Shown: positions 42,901 to 52,083, counted from the stretch's first letter. The stretch is 64,000 nucleotides of DNA from Parabacteroides timonensis (GCF_900128505.1 NZ_LT669941.1:4444787-4508786); one strand, 5' to 3'. Made by a program: numbers and translations. Notes: generated by a model from the sequence alone, not told the origin.

Positions 42901-44206
42901 GTTTTCTTATACCTTTACCATGCATAACGAAACGAATAATTCGGCTCGCATGGCTTTTGATTTGGGTAAAGGAGGGGCAACAACAATTACTTTGAAAGAT
43001 ATAACGATAAAGAAAGTCATTGAAGTTATCCCACAGGCTCCAATGCCATCCAAAGATGCTGAAGAAACAATAAGTATTTTTAGTACTAAATATGCCCCGG
43101 ACTTGTATGATCCGGCCAATAATTCTGCTCTGGATACGAATAACAAACGTATTATTCTATTCTCCGGTTTTGAGTCGCAGGAACTTCCTTTTGCTGAAAT
43201 TTCTTCGGGAGGGAGACAAATGCTTCACATGGAAATATATCCGGGTAGTTGGTTTGATATAACAATAGTTGCAGCCAGAGGAGGAACGGTGTCGGTTACC
43301 AAGAGTTATAAATTGAACCCCCATACATGGAACAGCCTCGATATCGACTTGACTGATCTCTTTTCTAGAACAGGCGGGAAGATCAAGAGTATCAAATTAT
43401 CCGGTGGAACAGGGGAAGAACGTAGAGTCTATCTGGATCATATTTACTTGTATCAAAAAGCGAGCGTACCGGATCCTGATCCGGAAGAAGAGGCTAAACC
43501 TCTTTCACCTGCCCCTACTCCTACGGCTGTGCAAGGAGATGTGATCTCTATATTCAGTGATTCTTATAAAGATGTTCCTTCCTCTTTAGATAAGGTAGAT
43601 GGACAAACAACAGTTATTGATACTATTACAATCGACGGTATTTCTACCTGGAAACTGACCAATACGAATATGATGAGGCTTTATGTGGGATCATTGGATA
43701 TGTCTTCCATGAAATATCTTCATCTTGATACCTGGTCTCCGGATACGGGGATATTGAATGTCTATCTGTCGGATGCCGTAAATAAGTCAGGAGTTATATC
43801 TGTATCGGTTGAAAAAGAAAAATGGAAAACGACTCAGACTCTTTTATCCAATTTGTCGGGAACATTTGATATGAAGAATATCAAGTATATTTGGATTGAA
43901 AGTCGCGTAGAAGGTACTTTCTATCTGGATAATCTTTATTTTTCGAAAAATCAAACGACAGGAAATGAGAATATCCATAATGAGGGCATCGTTTATAAAC
44001 TTTCAAATGAATACTTAGTTATTGAGGCTACTGCCCCTGTTTCTTGTATAGAGATATTTGATGTTTCAGGACGTCTAATAAAGAAGGAATTGCCTATGAC
44101 CCATGTTGGTACAGTCGATATTCATTCGATGAGTAAGGGTGTTTATGTTACACAGGTGGTTTGTTCAAATGGTAACAGGAAAACATTTAAATTTATAAAG
44201 AAATAA
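39944..44206 (+). CDS. Secreted multimodular GH5 glycanase with T9SS-like tail
   Basis: This protein has 1420 residues from ATG 39944 (a GTG at 39932 is in frame) and a signal peptide MKKSILLRLFIIVCLLTGYW. Three beta-sandwich modules of about 150 residues follow, each ending in a motif like FLDNIYFFK. The GH5 barrel (about 550-870) has acid/base Glu683 in FEILNEPRD and nucleophile Glu810 in IHIGEFGVH. A CBM4/9-like module (about 885-1050), two more FSxxY...YLDxLYF modules and a C-terminal sorting-like domain (from about 1348: SCIEIFDVSGRLI, GVYVTQVV, KTFKFIKK) complete it. GH5 enzymes are endo-acting on glucans, mannans or xyloglucans; the subfamily cannot be fixed here. It is the only plus-strand gene between the PULs and the L-galactose operon. 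Confidence 0.85.
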   Translation: MKKSILLRLFIIVCLLTGYWGMFGVQSIKADINQLPEHNKDVYDEFIPIYSSLFGKINSLSTSDNWGQTTILSEFEIQGGNNILKLESFNTQPISFYEDAFLRSVVTHINVDLFVEQEINSLDVRLFAPRDENVTLQYVTGPLSAGKWHTLQIPLVDFRLLAGEKEPVKITSLQFGLSGNEVGTTTFLDNIYFFKEKGIEAAPIPGYQSSNVINVYSTKYGTDTDFQYLAWGWGDFNNVTQKGKTYDTEGKPVLKFTDFSLMALQYNQNDCLLDISGKDRLSLVVCPETDIDLLVRPILYKRHAGTQADVGHTYGPYSLSANVWTTIDIDLSDYYTQTGDKLSVSVLQLFLEGDLVNISPSTFYTNHIYFYNSNDVIVESAPDFAAYLPPVRKAKDVLSVFGDSYIDNDSKIDEVTFVTDSDGDQTTDPQAAFIGNREVKALINMNHIPIEVSETNVSIMDYFHIDVYSEVEANLTVDLIGVGDDKGGQTHTLSAGKWTRIDMPNPVSGTLRVVNLTISENGKGKNIFIDNMYFYKKQRPFTPTNLAFFNRQLSRGVNIGATYEQNPDYAWSDTYIQKIKAKGFKHVRLPVRWDNYPTGNYRSLEEAPYNIKAEFLAEIQTVIDKLLAADLKVILNMHHYDPLMDLSDTEQEKEIERFLALWGQLADYFQNYDERLIFEILNEPRDNMDSKWNEVFPEAIATIRQGTEFRNDNNKNRVIMVGTTNWGTIYGLEGENALKLPENDDRLIVTIHYYNPLPFTHQGAEWVNPMYPVGLRWNDTQKERDAVTADFKKVRAFSQKNNNVPIHIGEFGVHEKADIDSRLLWTNHVARTIESYGFSFAYWHLTSSIYNTSKGYYPYLPDALLTYNMPAKAAEIKFLDEKTIYDSNDSKGKNWAVYKGEGGQVGSTQSDGVLTINIVDGGSETYSVQALLEGLSIEKNATYEVSFTTKSTAGGSVSFSTYVGLNGKPYTQYGSLSFIPGTTEQTFSYTFTMHNETNNSARMAFDLGKGGATTITLKDITIKKVIEVIPQAPMPSKDAEETISIFSTKYAPDLYDPANNSALDTNNKRIILFSGFESQELPFAEISSGGRQMLHMEIYPGSWFDITIVAARGGTVSVTKSYKLNPHTWNSLDIDLTDLFSRTGGKIKSIKLSGGTGEERRVYLDHIYLYQKASVPDPDPEEEAKPLSPAPTPTAVQGDVISIFSDSYKDVPSSLDKVDGQTTVIDTITIDGISTWKLTNTNMMRLYVGSLDMSSMKYLHLDTWSPDTGILNVYLSDAVNKSGVISVSVEKEKWKTTQTLLSNLSGTFDMKNIKYIWIESRVEGTFYLDNLYFSKNQTTGNENIHNEGIVYKLSNEYLVIEATAPVSCIEIFDVSGRLIKKELPMTHVGTVDIHSMSKGVYVTQVVCSNGNRKTFKFIKK

Positions 44207-44222
44207 AAGTATAGTCTTTCTG

Positions 44223-44257
44223 TGTCGTATGTATCGTGAAGAATGATACATACGACA
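44223..44257. terminator. Bidirectional terminator between the GH5 gene and uxaA
   Basis: TGTCGTATGTATC (44223-44235) and GATACATACGACA (44245-44257) form a perfect 13-bp stem between convergent genes. Confidence 0.8.
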
Positions 44258-44266
44258 TGGAAATAA

Positions 44267-45754
44267 CTATAAAGTAACTCCGGATTTGAATATAGCAATC
44301 TCCCGATATCCTTTCCGTTCATTGTTGGTCTGTTTTCCTCCGGCAATATCCTGTATGAACCGGATAAACTGTTCGGTGAGGGGTTCCATAGCTTCGCCTT
44401 CTGCCAAAGTTCCGGCGTTAAAGTCGATCCAGCCGGGTTTGTTTTCTGATAAAGCGGTGTTGGTTGAAATCTTGACAGTGGGGATAAACGTTCCAAAAGG
44501 CGTTCCTCGTCCGGTGGTGAAAAGTACCATGTGGCAACCTGAGGCGGCTAATGCCGTGCTGGCTACCAGGTCGTTTCCCGGGGCGCTCAACAGGTTTAAA
44601 CCTTTAGTGGATAAACGCTCTCCGTACGTAAGGACATCCTTGACTCCTGATTTACCTGACTTCTGTGTACAGCCGAGTGATTTTTCTTCCAGTGTAGAGA
44701 TACCTCCGGCTTTGTTTCCGGGAGAAGGATTTTCATAGACCGGTTGTTTGTTTTCCAGGAAATAGGCTTTGAAGTCGTTGATGAGGCGGACGGTTTTGTT
44801 GAATAACTCTTCTGTACCGCAACGATTCATTAATAATGTTTCGGCACCGAACATTTCGGGGACTTCCGTCAAAACAGTCGTTCCTCCCTGTGCAACCAGA
44901 AAATCGGAAAATACACCTAATAGCGGATTGGCGGTAATACCGGAGAAACCATCCGAACCGCCGCATTTCAAACCGATACGCAGTTCGCTGAAAGGAACCG
45001 GCGTACGTTGGTCGGTTGAGGCTATGGCATATAATTCGCGCAGTAGCTTCATGCCTTCTTCCTGCTCGTCTTTCACTTTTTGGCAAATCATAAAGCGAAC
45101 ACGTTCCGTATCGTATTCCCCCAAAAACTCACGGAAAGTATCCGGCTGATTGTTTTCACAGCCTAGTCCGACTACCAGTACAGCACCGGCGTTCGGATGT
45201 TTTACCATATCCCGCAGGATTTTACGGGTGTTCTCATGGTCGTCACCTAACTGGGAACAGCCGTAATTATGGGGAAAAGCCACGATCGCATCCACACCTT
45301 TCCCATCCGTTTCCCGTCGGAGAGCTTCTGCTAGTTGGTTGACGATGCCGTTAACACAACCGACTGTCGGCAGGATCCATATCTCATTACGTATGCCGAC
45401 TTCTCCGTTTTTACGTCGGTAGCCGTTAAAGGTCAATCCTCGGTCGGGAATATGCAATGTTGTGTCCTGTGGTTGCCAGGTGTAATCTTGTAACCCGTCC
45501 AGGTTTGTTTTTATATTTTTCTCGTTTATCCAGGCTCCGGCAGGGATATCGTTCCGCGCGTGGCCGATGGGAAAACCATATTTGATAACAAGATCACCGG
45601 TGGTGAAATCTTTCAAAGCCACTTTATGCCCGGTTGGGATCTCTTCCCGGATAGTGATCTGACGATCGCCAAGTTCAATCTGATCTCCGGCTGATAACGG
45701 GTCTATGGCAACGATGACATTATCGGCCGGATTTATTTGGATATACTTTTTCAT
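44267..45754 (-). CDS. uxaA: Altronate dehydratase
   Basis: This 495-residue protein starts at ATG 45754, which overlaps the uxaB stop (TGATG). The frame extends to 45862, but that part lies inside uxaB. The N-terminal SAF domain (IQINPADNVIVAIDPLSAGDQI to HARNDI, about 1-95) and the C-terminal catalytic domain (GYRRKNGEVGIRNEIWILPTVGCVN; conserved Cys-rich GLGCENNQP and GLKCGGSDGFSG) are those of UxaA/GarD. The enzyme dehydrates D-altronate to 2-keto-3-deoxygluconate. As last gene of the operon it completes the L-galactose route; the following KDG kinase and aldolase are not in this window. Confidence 0.93.
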   Translation of the reverse strand: MKKYIQINPADNVIVAIDPLSAGDQIELGDRQITIREEIPTGHKVALKDFTTGDLVIKYGFPIGHARNDIPAGAWINEKNIKTNLDGLQDYTWQPQDTTLHIPDRGLTFNGYRRKNGEVGIRNEIWILPTVGCVNGIVNQLAEALRRETDGKGVDAIVAFPHNYGCSQLGDDHENTRKILRDMVKHPNAGAVLVVGLGCENNQPDTFREFLGEYDTERVRFMICQKVKDEQEEGMKLLRELYAIASTDQRTPVPFSELRIGLKCGGSDGFSGITANPLLGVFSDFLVAQGGTTVLTEVPEMFGAETLLMNRCGTEELFNKTVRLINDFKAYFLENKQPVYENPSPGNKAGGISTLEEKSLGCTQKSGKSGVKDVLTYGERLSTKGLNLLSAPGNDLVASTALAASGCHMVLFTTGRGTPFGTFIPTVKISTNTALSENKPGWIDFNAGTLAEGEAMEPLTEQFIRFIQDIAGGKQTNNERKGYREIAIFKSGVTL

Positions 45755-47193
45755 CAGAGAATCTCTTTTACTACCTCTCTCATACCTTTTTCCTGAATCG
45801 CATCCAGGTAATAAATAACCCGCTCTGTTAACCCGGAAATTCGGTTGAGGTCTTCGCCCCAAATCTCATCCACTGCCAGGATATTTTCAGCCACGGTCCG
45901 TGTAGAGTTGGTTGCCCAAAGTTCTTTCATCAGGTATATTGTCTTCGGATCATCGTTGGGTACGATCTCGGTTCCGTCTTCACGTTTGCCTCCTTTATAA
46001 TAGGTAAGGATTGCTGCCAGTCCCAATACAAGTCCTTCCGGCAAAACGCCTTTGCGTTTCAGGTATTCTTTCAGCCCCGGCAGGTCGCGTGTCTGGTATT
46101 TTGGGAAAGAGTTCAGCATGATGGAAGTAACCTGATGATCGACAAACGGGTTGTTGAAACGGTCCAGTACGTCATTTGCAAACTGTTCCAGTTCTGCTTT
46201 AGGCAGGTTCAACGTTTCCATCAGTTCTTCGAACATCACTTTGCGGATATATTTTCCGATCACTTCATCCTGGCAGGCCTCCCGTACGATGTTGATTCCG
46301 GAAAGGAAAGCAACGGGTGAAAGGACGGTGTGAGGGCCGTTCAGTAAAGTAACCTTTCTTTCGTGATAAGGAGCTTCGGAAGGAACGAACAATACATTCA
46401 GGCCGGCTTTATCGGCGGGAAATTCCCTGGATATTTCTTGTGGTGCTTCGATCACCCATAAATGAAATATCTCAGCCTGTACCACCAGGTTATCGTTATA
46501 TTGGAGTTTGTCTTTGATGGTATCGATTTCTTTTCGTGGAAAGCCGGGTACGATACGGTCTACCAGCGTGGCATAAACACCACAGGCCTCTTCGAACCAG
46601 GTTTTGAACGCTTCGCCCAGTTGCCAAAGATCGATATATTGGTAAATTGTCTCCTTCAGCTTGTGCCCGTTCAGGAAGATCAGTTCGCAGGGGAAGATGA
46701 TTAATCCTTTATTCTTATCCCCGTTGAATGTTTTGAAACGATGGTAAAGTAACTGCGTCAGTTTACCTGGATAAGAAGAGGCTGGCGCATCATCCGGCTG
46801 GCAGGACGGATCGAAAACGATGCCTGCTTCGGTCGTGTTGGAGATCACGAAACGCATTTCCGGCTGTTCCGCCAATTGTATGAATGCTTCGAAATCGGTG
46901 TAAGGATTCAGTGAACGGCTGATCACGTCGATCAGTTCAAGGCTGTTGACTGTTTCCCCTTTATCCAGGCCCTGTAAGTTGACATGATACAGGTTGTCCT
47001 GTTGGTTCAATATGTCGACCATCCCGTTTTCAATAGGTTGAACTACCACAACATTACTGTTGAAATCCGTTTTGGCATTCATATTCCAGATGATCCAGTC
47101 CACAAATGCTCGAAGGAAATTACCTTCTCCAAACTGTATGATACGTTCCGGACGGATAGTGACCGGAACGTTCTTCCTGTTTAATTCTTTCAT
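45754..47193 (-). CDS. uxaB: Tagaturonate reductase
   Basis: This 479-residue protein belongs to the mannitol dehydrogenase family. The N-terminal NAD site is IIQFGEGNFLRAFVDWIIWNMN. VISNTTEAGIVFDP and the C-terminal KVTLLNGPHTVLSPVAFLSG with catalytic Lys are also present. It reduces D-tagaturonate to D-altronate with NADH. It is coupled to uxaA by a TGATG overlap and starts 7 nt after the esterase gene. In the operon it takes the tagaturonate made by the Zn dehydrogenase. Confidence 0.95.
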   Translation of the reverse strand: MKELNRKNVPVTIRPERIIQFGEGNFLRAFVDWIIWNMNAKTDFNSNVVVVQPIENGMVDILNQQDNLYHVNLQGLDKGETVNSLELIDVISRSLNPYTDFEAFIQLAEQPEMRFVISNTTEAGIVFDPSCQPDDAPASSYPGKLTQLLYHRFKTFNGDKNKGLIIFPCELIFLNGHKLKETIYQYIDLWQLGEAFKTWFEEACGVYATLVDRIVPGFPRKEIDTIKDKLQYNDNLVVQAEIFHLWVIEAPQEISREFPADKAGLNVLFVPSEAPYHERKVTLLNGPHTVLSPVAFLSGINIVREACQDEVIGKYIRKVMFEELMETLNLPKAELEQFANDVLDRFNNPFVDHQVTSIMLNSFPKYQTRDLPGLKEYLKRKGVLPEGLVLGLAAILTYYKGGKREDGTEIVPNDDPKTIYLMKELWATNSTRTVAENILAVDEIWGEDLNRISGLTERVIYYLDAIQEKGMREVVKEIL

Positions 47194-47199
47194 TTTATT

Positions 47200-49719
47200 T
47201 TATTTGTTTACAACGAAGTTTCGTATCTGACATTCCGTACCTAAAGAATTGGGATTCTTTTCTTTCGAGATACGAAGTACCAGTTTATGAGCAGTGTCGT
47301 CTAATTCTGTTTCCAGCATATATACCCAGGGAATATAAAGGTATTTACTCCATTCGGTGAACGTATCGAGCTTTTTGAATGGGGCACCGTCGATGCTGTA
47401 TTCAAGGATTCCGGCTGTCGGACCCGGTGTACAGAAAATACCGATCGCTTTTCCTGTGAAGTCGAGTGTCAATTTGTCGCCCGGACGAGTCGCTTCCAAT
47501 ATGGGAACATCAACGAAACCTCTTCTCTTTTCATACGTATTATCCGCACGCCAGGAAGGAACGTATTTCCAGCCTTTGTTCAGTTTAGCCTCTTTCAGGT
47601 CGATAAAGTCGCCTCCGTAATAACTGTATGCATCGAGTGGTTGTGCAGGTATTTCGTGGGCAACGACCGGACTATCGGGAGTGATTCCTTTCCACATCGT
47701 ATCGAAGAGGTGGTTGATAGCTGCGGCATAGAATTTATGTCCGAACGGTAACGGATGGGTTCCGCCGAACTGTTCCCAGGTGAACTCGCCGTCCTGCATC
47801 CGTTCGCCTATTTCCTGAACGAGGTTGACAGAAGGGATCAGGTAATGGTTTGCTACCCGTTCGTGGTTCAGTATGACGTCCGGTTGCTGTTTTTTAGCAA
47901 CCATCGGGATAAACGGATCGTAGATGAAGTGTAACATCACGATATCCATTTCCGGATTACTCAGTAATGCATGGCGCACTTCCCCTTCCATACCACGAAC
48001 CTGTTCCAATGGAGTGAAATGGTTTGTATGGTCGTTCACGGCTGCTTCTACAAAAAGCAGGTCTATTTTTCCTTTCGAGAGAATATCATTTTTCATTCGG
48101 AAGGAACCCGGAGTCGTTCCGGTAGAACCGATGCCGGCTTCTATAAATTCGAAAGTCGTATAAGGGAAACGCTGTTGCAGCTGTTTTTCGATCATGTTCT
48201 TCCAGCCGTTCATCTCTGTGATAGAACCGCCCAGGAAAGCGACACGTGCTTTACGTTCTTTCTCGAACTTGACAAACGAGTTTTGCAGGCTGCCGCGCAC
48301 ATTGTAATGCAGGTATTTCTCATATTTCGGCTGGTGGCGGAGGATAAAGTCCACAACCGGTTCCGGATTTTCCAGGCTGTGGGGATGATGGTCTACACCC
48401 GGTTTGATAATTATCTCTACCGGACCGCCCAGAGCCAGGTAGCGGGAACGTACTATATCCATATTCTCCTTGAACGGAACGACTTTGTCGGCATCTCCGC
48501 AAACGCTGATGATCGGGATTCCGGCTTTTGCCAACGGTTCCAGATTGTCGATCGGATTACCTTTGAACGCATTCATCTCTTCGTCTGTCAGGTCCCATTC
48601 TTTCAATAGGTCGTTCCACAACTCTGCATTCTTTCTTCCCGGCCAGCTGAATACATTGCAAACCGGGGCGTCGATATAGATGCAGGCGATCTTGTCTGTA
48701 TTTTTGGCAGCCCAGTTCAAAGCATATAACCCACCGCGGCTGAATCCTTCCAGGGTTACTTTCGGAGAAAGTCCGTACCAATCTTTCATATAATGGTAGA
48801 ACTCTGTACCTAGTGCTACTGCACGTGGGTTCCCATAACAATGTGTCACATCATAATAAGCTACATGAAATCCTTTTTCCAGTAAAGCCTTGTCTACACT
48901 GGGGAAAGCATTGAAGAAAGCTGGTCGCCATATCCACGGATTTCCTTTGGCCGCCTGTTTAGGGACAACCACGATCGCATCGCGTCCCTTGAACTGGAAA
49001 TCGTAACGGTCGCATCCGTTCCATTCGCTTTTCAGACCGGGAAAAGCCTGCATCCGGTGAGAAGTTTCTTTGCCTGTGATTGCTTTGTAAACGGTCTCGG
49101 CGAGCTTATGTGCACCGACCGGATCGGGATGGACATTATCCGGGAAATGTTCCTGCATGCCGCTCAATGCCGTATGCAAGTCAATGATTGGTAATTTATT
49201 TCTTTTCGCTACCTGTTCAATCACTGGAATAACACCGGCTGCAATGATACTGTCGTTAATACTGGCATCGCTGACATAGGCTTTGGGTGGATAACAAAGA
49301 TAGATCTTTGGTTTTGACGGGATTGCCTTAAACGCATTGATCATCGTCTGAATATCTCCGGGAAGTCCGGCTTTGTATTTCCAGTTGAACGATTTGGAAT
49401 CATTTGTCCCCAGCTTGATAACAACGATGTCGGGATTATAGCTGAGAGCATCTTTAAATATTTGCTCCTTCATGTAAGGGAGATTCCCTTTCATCAGCAT
49501 GGTACGGGCACTGATACCGAAGTTTTGCACTTCATATTCTTTCCCAAGCATTTGCCCGAGAACAGAAGGATAACTGTCGCGGTCGCGGTTCGCAATCCCG
49601 GCTCCAAATGTAATACTGTTTCCTACACATGCCACCCGGATTACTTCAGCGGCTTCCTGCGCCCAGCCATTCAGACTGACGATCAGAAAAAATGCGATTA
49701 GATTGATTAGCTTTTTCAT
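47200..49719 (-). CDS. Three-domain esterase: SGNH - alpha/beta hydrolase - SGNH
   Basis: This 839-residue exported protein has a signal peptide (MKKLINLIAFFLIVSLNGWA). Domain 1 (about 25-220) is an SGNH/GDSL hydrolase: GNSITFG, KLGTNDS, HPDPVGAH. Domain 2 (about 225-470) is an alpha/beta hydrolase with nucleophile elbow GFSRGG, CGDADKVVP and DHHPH as Asp and His. Domain 3 (about 490-690) is a second SGNH unit (LGGSITE, EAAVNDH, GGTHPLPFGH). A C-terminal beta module (about 710-839) follows. It sits in the middle of the L-galactose operon, so it probably removes acetyl or other ester groups from the glycan that yields the sugar. All three active sites look complete. Confidence 0.85.
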   Translation of the reverse strand: MKKLINLIAFFLIVSLNGWAQEAAEVIRVACVGNSITFGAGIANRDRDSYPSVLGQMLGKEYEVQNFGISARTMLMKGNLPYMKEQIFKDALSYNPDIVVIKLGTNDSKSFNWKYKAGLPGDIQTMINAFKAIPSKPKIYLCYPPKAYVSDASINDSIIAAGVIPVIEQVAKRNKLPIIDLHTALSGMQEHFPDNVHPDPVGAHKLAETVYKAITGKETSHRMQAFPGLKSEWNGCDRYDFQFKGRDAIVVVPKQAAKGNPWIWRPAFFNAFPSVDKALLEKGFHVAYYDVTHCYGNPRAVALGTEFYHYMKDWYGLSPKVTLEGFSRGGLYALNWAAKNTDKIACIYIDAPVCNVFSWPGRKNAELWNDLLKEWDLTDEEMNAFKGNPIDNLEPLAKAGIPIISVCGDADKVVPFKENMDIVRSRYLALGGPVEIIIKPGVDHHPHSLENPEPVVDFILRHQPKYEKYLHYNVRGSLQNSFVKFEKERKARVAFLGGSITEMNGWKNMIEKQLQQRFPYTTFEFIEAGIGSTGTTPGSFRMKNDILSKGKIDLLFVEAAVNDHTNHFTPLEQVRGMEGEVRHALLSNPEMDIVMLHFIYDPFIPMVAKKQQPDVILNHERVANHYLIPSVNLVQEIGERMQDGEFTWEQFGGTHPLPFGHKFYAAAINHLFDTMWKGITPDSPVVAHEIPAQPLDAYSYYGGDFIDLKEAKLNKGWKYVPSWRADNTYEKRRGFVDVPILEATRPGDKLTLDFTGKAIGIFCTPGPTAGILEYSIDGAPFKKLDTFTEWSKYLYIPWVYMLETELDDTAHKLVLRISKEKNPNSLGTECQIRNFVVNK

Positions 49720-49792
49720 GATAACTTATCTCGATTCTTGATTTATGTTCTGTGGTGGTTAATCTTGCGAAGGTAATTAAATTTTTTATATG

Positions 49793-50815
49793 TCAGAACT
49801 TTACAAGAATACGAAATACTTTACCGGGAGCAACGCTCCATGCCTGCATGGCGGCAAATGCTTCTTCGGGGGTGACAATCCGGGATATCAGTTCTTCCCG
49901 CGGACAACTGTCCTGCTGAAGATAGCGTACTACAGCCCTGAAATCTTCCGGCAGTGCGTTGCGTGAACCCCGGATATCCAACTCTTTCTGTACGAAATAT
50001 TTGGTCTGAAAGGTTACTTCGCTTTTCGCATAGCCGATGCATACTACCCGTCCGGTGAAAGCGACTTCGTTTACCGCTGTTACATAAGTTGCCGGACTTC
50101 CTACCGCTTCGATGACCACATCCGGTCCCAGGCCGTCCGTCATTTCCTGTAAACGTTCATGTACATTTTCAGTCTGTGAGTTGATCGTGTAACGGGCACC
50201 GATGCGTTTGGCCAGTTCCAGTTTTTCATCATCCAGATCCATGGCGATCACTGTTGCGCCTCTTAATGCAGCACGTACAATCGCTCCGCAACCGATCATA
50301 CCGCAGCCGATAACCAGAACGGTGTCGATGTCGGTGACCTGTCCGCGGGAGACAGCATGAAATCCTACACTCATCGGTTCGATCAGGGCACAGTCGCGTG
50401 GAGAAATGCCGGGAGCCGGAATGACTTTCTGCCAGGGCAGAGCGAGATATTCTCCCATTGCACCGTTACGCTGTACGCCGAATGTCTCATTATGTTCGCA
50501 GGCATTTACCCGTCCGTTGCGGCAGGCGGCACATTTACCGCAGTTGGTGTAAGGATTTACGGTAACACTCATGCCCGGTTCGAATCCGCCAGGAACCCCG
50601 GGACCTACGGCTTCAATCACAGCTCCGACCTCATGACCGGGGATAACGGGAAGCTTGACCATCGGATTACGCCCCAGAAATGTGTTCAGGTCGGAGCCGC
50701 AAAAACCGACAAACTTAATTTTCAGAAGAACTTCGCCGTTTTTTACTTCCGGCTTTGCTATGTCGACTACCTGCAGTGTTGCAGGAGCGGGAATTTGTAT
50801 TGCTTTCATACACAT
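49793..50815 (-). CDS. Zn-dependent dehydrogenase, probable L-galactonate 5-dehydrogenase
   Basis: This 340-residue medium-chain dehydrogenase has catalytic zinc ligands (GFCGSD and GHEVGAV) and a structural zinc four-Cys loop (NCGKCAACRNGRVNAC). The Rossmann motif is VLVIGCGMIGCGAI and the NAD-selecting Asp is in VIAMDLDDEK. Family members oxidise secondary alcohols of sugar acids. With UxaB and UxaA in the same operon, oxidation of L-galactonate to D-tagaturonate is the step needed and the likely role. An inner Met (50809) could be the start. It starts 17 nt after the permease gene. Confidence 0.82.
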   Translation of the reverse strand: MCMKAIQIPAPATLQVVDIAKPEVKNGEVLLKIKFVGFCGSDLNTFLGRNPMVKLPVIPGHEVGAVIEAVGPGVPGGFEPGMSVTVNPYTNCGKCAACRNGRVNACEHNETFGVQRNGAMGEYLALPWQKVIPAPGISPRDCALIEPMSVGFHAVSRGQVTDIDTVLVIGCGMIGCGAIVRAALRGATVIAMDLDDEKLELAKRIGARYTINSQTENVHERLQEMTDGLGPDVVIEAVGSPATYVTAVNEVAFTGRVVCIGYAKSEVTFQTKYFVQKELDIRGSRNALPEDFRAVVRYLQQDSCPREELISRIVTPEEAFAAMQAWSVAPGKVFRILVKF

Positions 50816-50832
50816 TATATATATAGTATAAA

Positions 50833-52083
50833 TTAATCGACCACTTTATAGCCTTTCCACCCGTAGTAAGCACAGAAGAGGAAACAAACCAACGGGATCA
50901 GATAAGCGATATAATAAACAGCTTCGAAATGATGCATCACGTAAGCCGTCAGCTGGGGCAGACAGGCATTTCCGACGATTGCCATCACCAGGAAAGCCGA
51001 GCCGCTCTTGGTATTGTCTCCCAGTCCTTTCAACGCCAACGAGAACTGTGTCGGATACATGATCGACATGAAAAACGATACAGCCAGCATCGCATATAAC
51101 CCGACCATGCCGCCGCATAAGGCGATCACTCCGCAAAGTACGACATTGAGCAGTGCATAAACCAGCAACATGTCCTGCGGACGAAAGCGGACCATCAATA
51201 GGGTTCCGATCCATCGTCCCAGCAGGAAAGCCAGCATATACAGACCGAAGAAAGTGGTCGCAACCGATTCCGATAACCCGGCATAACTGCAACAGTATAC
51301 CAGGAAAAGGCTGTTGATCGCTGTCTGCCCTCCATTATAAAAGAATTGTGCGATCACTCCCCAGCGCAGATGCGAACGTTTCAGCACGCCGAAGTCGATC
51401 AGCTTTCCTTCTTTCTCTCCTGTATGTTCTTCGTCCTGGATACGAGGTAGTTTGGAAACAATGAAAACAACTGCGATAATGATTAATAAAAGTGCTAATA
51501 GAAGGTATGGCTGTTTCATTGAATCCGTTTCAAACTGGATGTACGCATCCCAACCTCCGGGATAATCGACGGGCAGGCTTTCACGTGTATAGTGGTTTCC
51601 GCTTAATACCAGTTTACTGAGGAACATGGCCGAGATAAAGGCTCCTAATCCGTTGAACGACTGTGCCAGGTTCAGCCGTCGGGGAGCCGTTTCCGGATTA
51701 CCCAATACGGTTACGTAAGGATTGGCTGCCGTTTCCAGAAAACACATACCTGTCGCGATAATGAAAAAGATACTGAGATATGCCCAGTACTCTTTTAACA
51801 GGGCAGCCGGGAAGAACAATAAACCTCCGAAAGCAGCCAGGAACAGTCCGAAAACGATCCCAGCCTTGTAACTATACCGTTTCATGAACATGGCGATCGG
51901 GATCGGGAAGATGAAGTAAGCCAGCCAGTAGGCCGTTTCGGTAAATGATGCCTCGAACGGGTTCAGTTCGCAGGTTTTCATCAGCTGCCGGATCATGGTC
52001 GGCAACAGGTTGCTGCTGATCGCCCACAGGAAGAAAAGGCTGAATATCAGCGCCAGCGGTAGCATGTAGTTTTTCTGTTTCAT
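50833..52083 (-). CDS. FucP-family sugar:H+ symporter, probable L-galactose/L-fucose permease
   Basis: This 416-residue major facilitator protein has about 12 membrane helices (for example MLPLALIFSLFFLWAISSN, YWAYLSIFFIIATGMCFLETAANPY). The motif FLETAANPYVTVLG and the LNLAQSFNGLGA segment are typical of the FucP group. L-fucose is 6-deoxy-L-galactose, so a FucP homologue suits L-galactose uptake. It lies between the lactonase and the dehydrogenase genes, with 23 and 17 nt gaps. Confidence 0.88.
   Translation of the reverse strand: MKQKNYMLPLALIFSLFFLWAISSNLLPTMIRQLMKTCELNPFEASFTETAYWLAYFIFPIPIAMFMKRYSYKAGIVFGLFLAAFGGLLFFPAALLKEYWAYLSIFFIIATGMCFLETAANPYVTVLGNPETAPRRLNLAQSFNGLGAFISAMFLSKLVLSGNHYTRESLPVDYPGGWDAYIQFETDSMKQPYLLLALLLIIIAVVFIVSKLPRIQDEEHTGEKEGKLIDFGVLKRSHLRWGVIAQFFYNGGQTAINSLFLVYCCSYAGLSESVATTFFGLYMLAFLLGRWIGTLLMVRFRPQDMLLVYALLNVVLCGVIALCGGMVGLYAMLAVSFFMSIMYPTQFSLALKGLGDNTKSGSAFLVMAIVGNACLPQLTAYVMHHFEAVYYIAYLIPLVCFLFCAYYGWKGYKVVD

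Noticed and set aside
44286..45149. Two plus-strand frames (150 and 126 codons) antisense to uxaA
   Set aside because: They are shadows of a conserved enzyme gene with matching codon structure on the other strand.
47971..48609. 212-codon open frame on the plus strand inside the esterase gene
   Set aside because: It is antisense to a well-supported three-domain enzyme, and its translation lacks any family pattern.
50357..50836. 159-codon plus-strand frame antisense to the Zn dehydrogenase gene
   Set aside because: It is antisense to a gene with intact zinc and NAD motifs.
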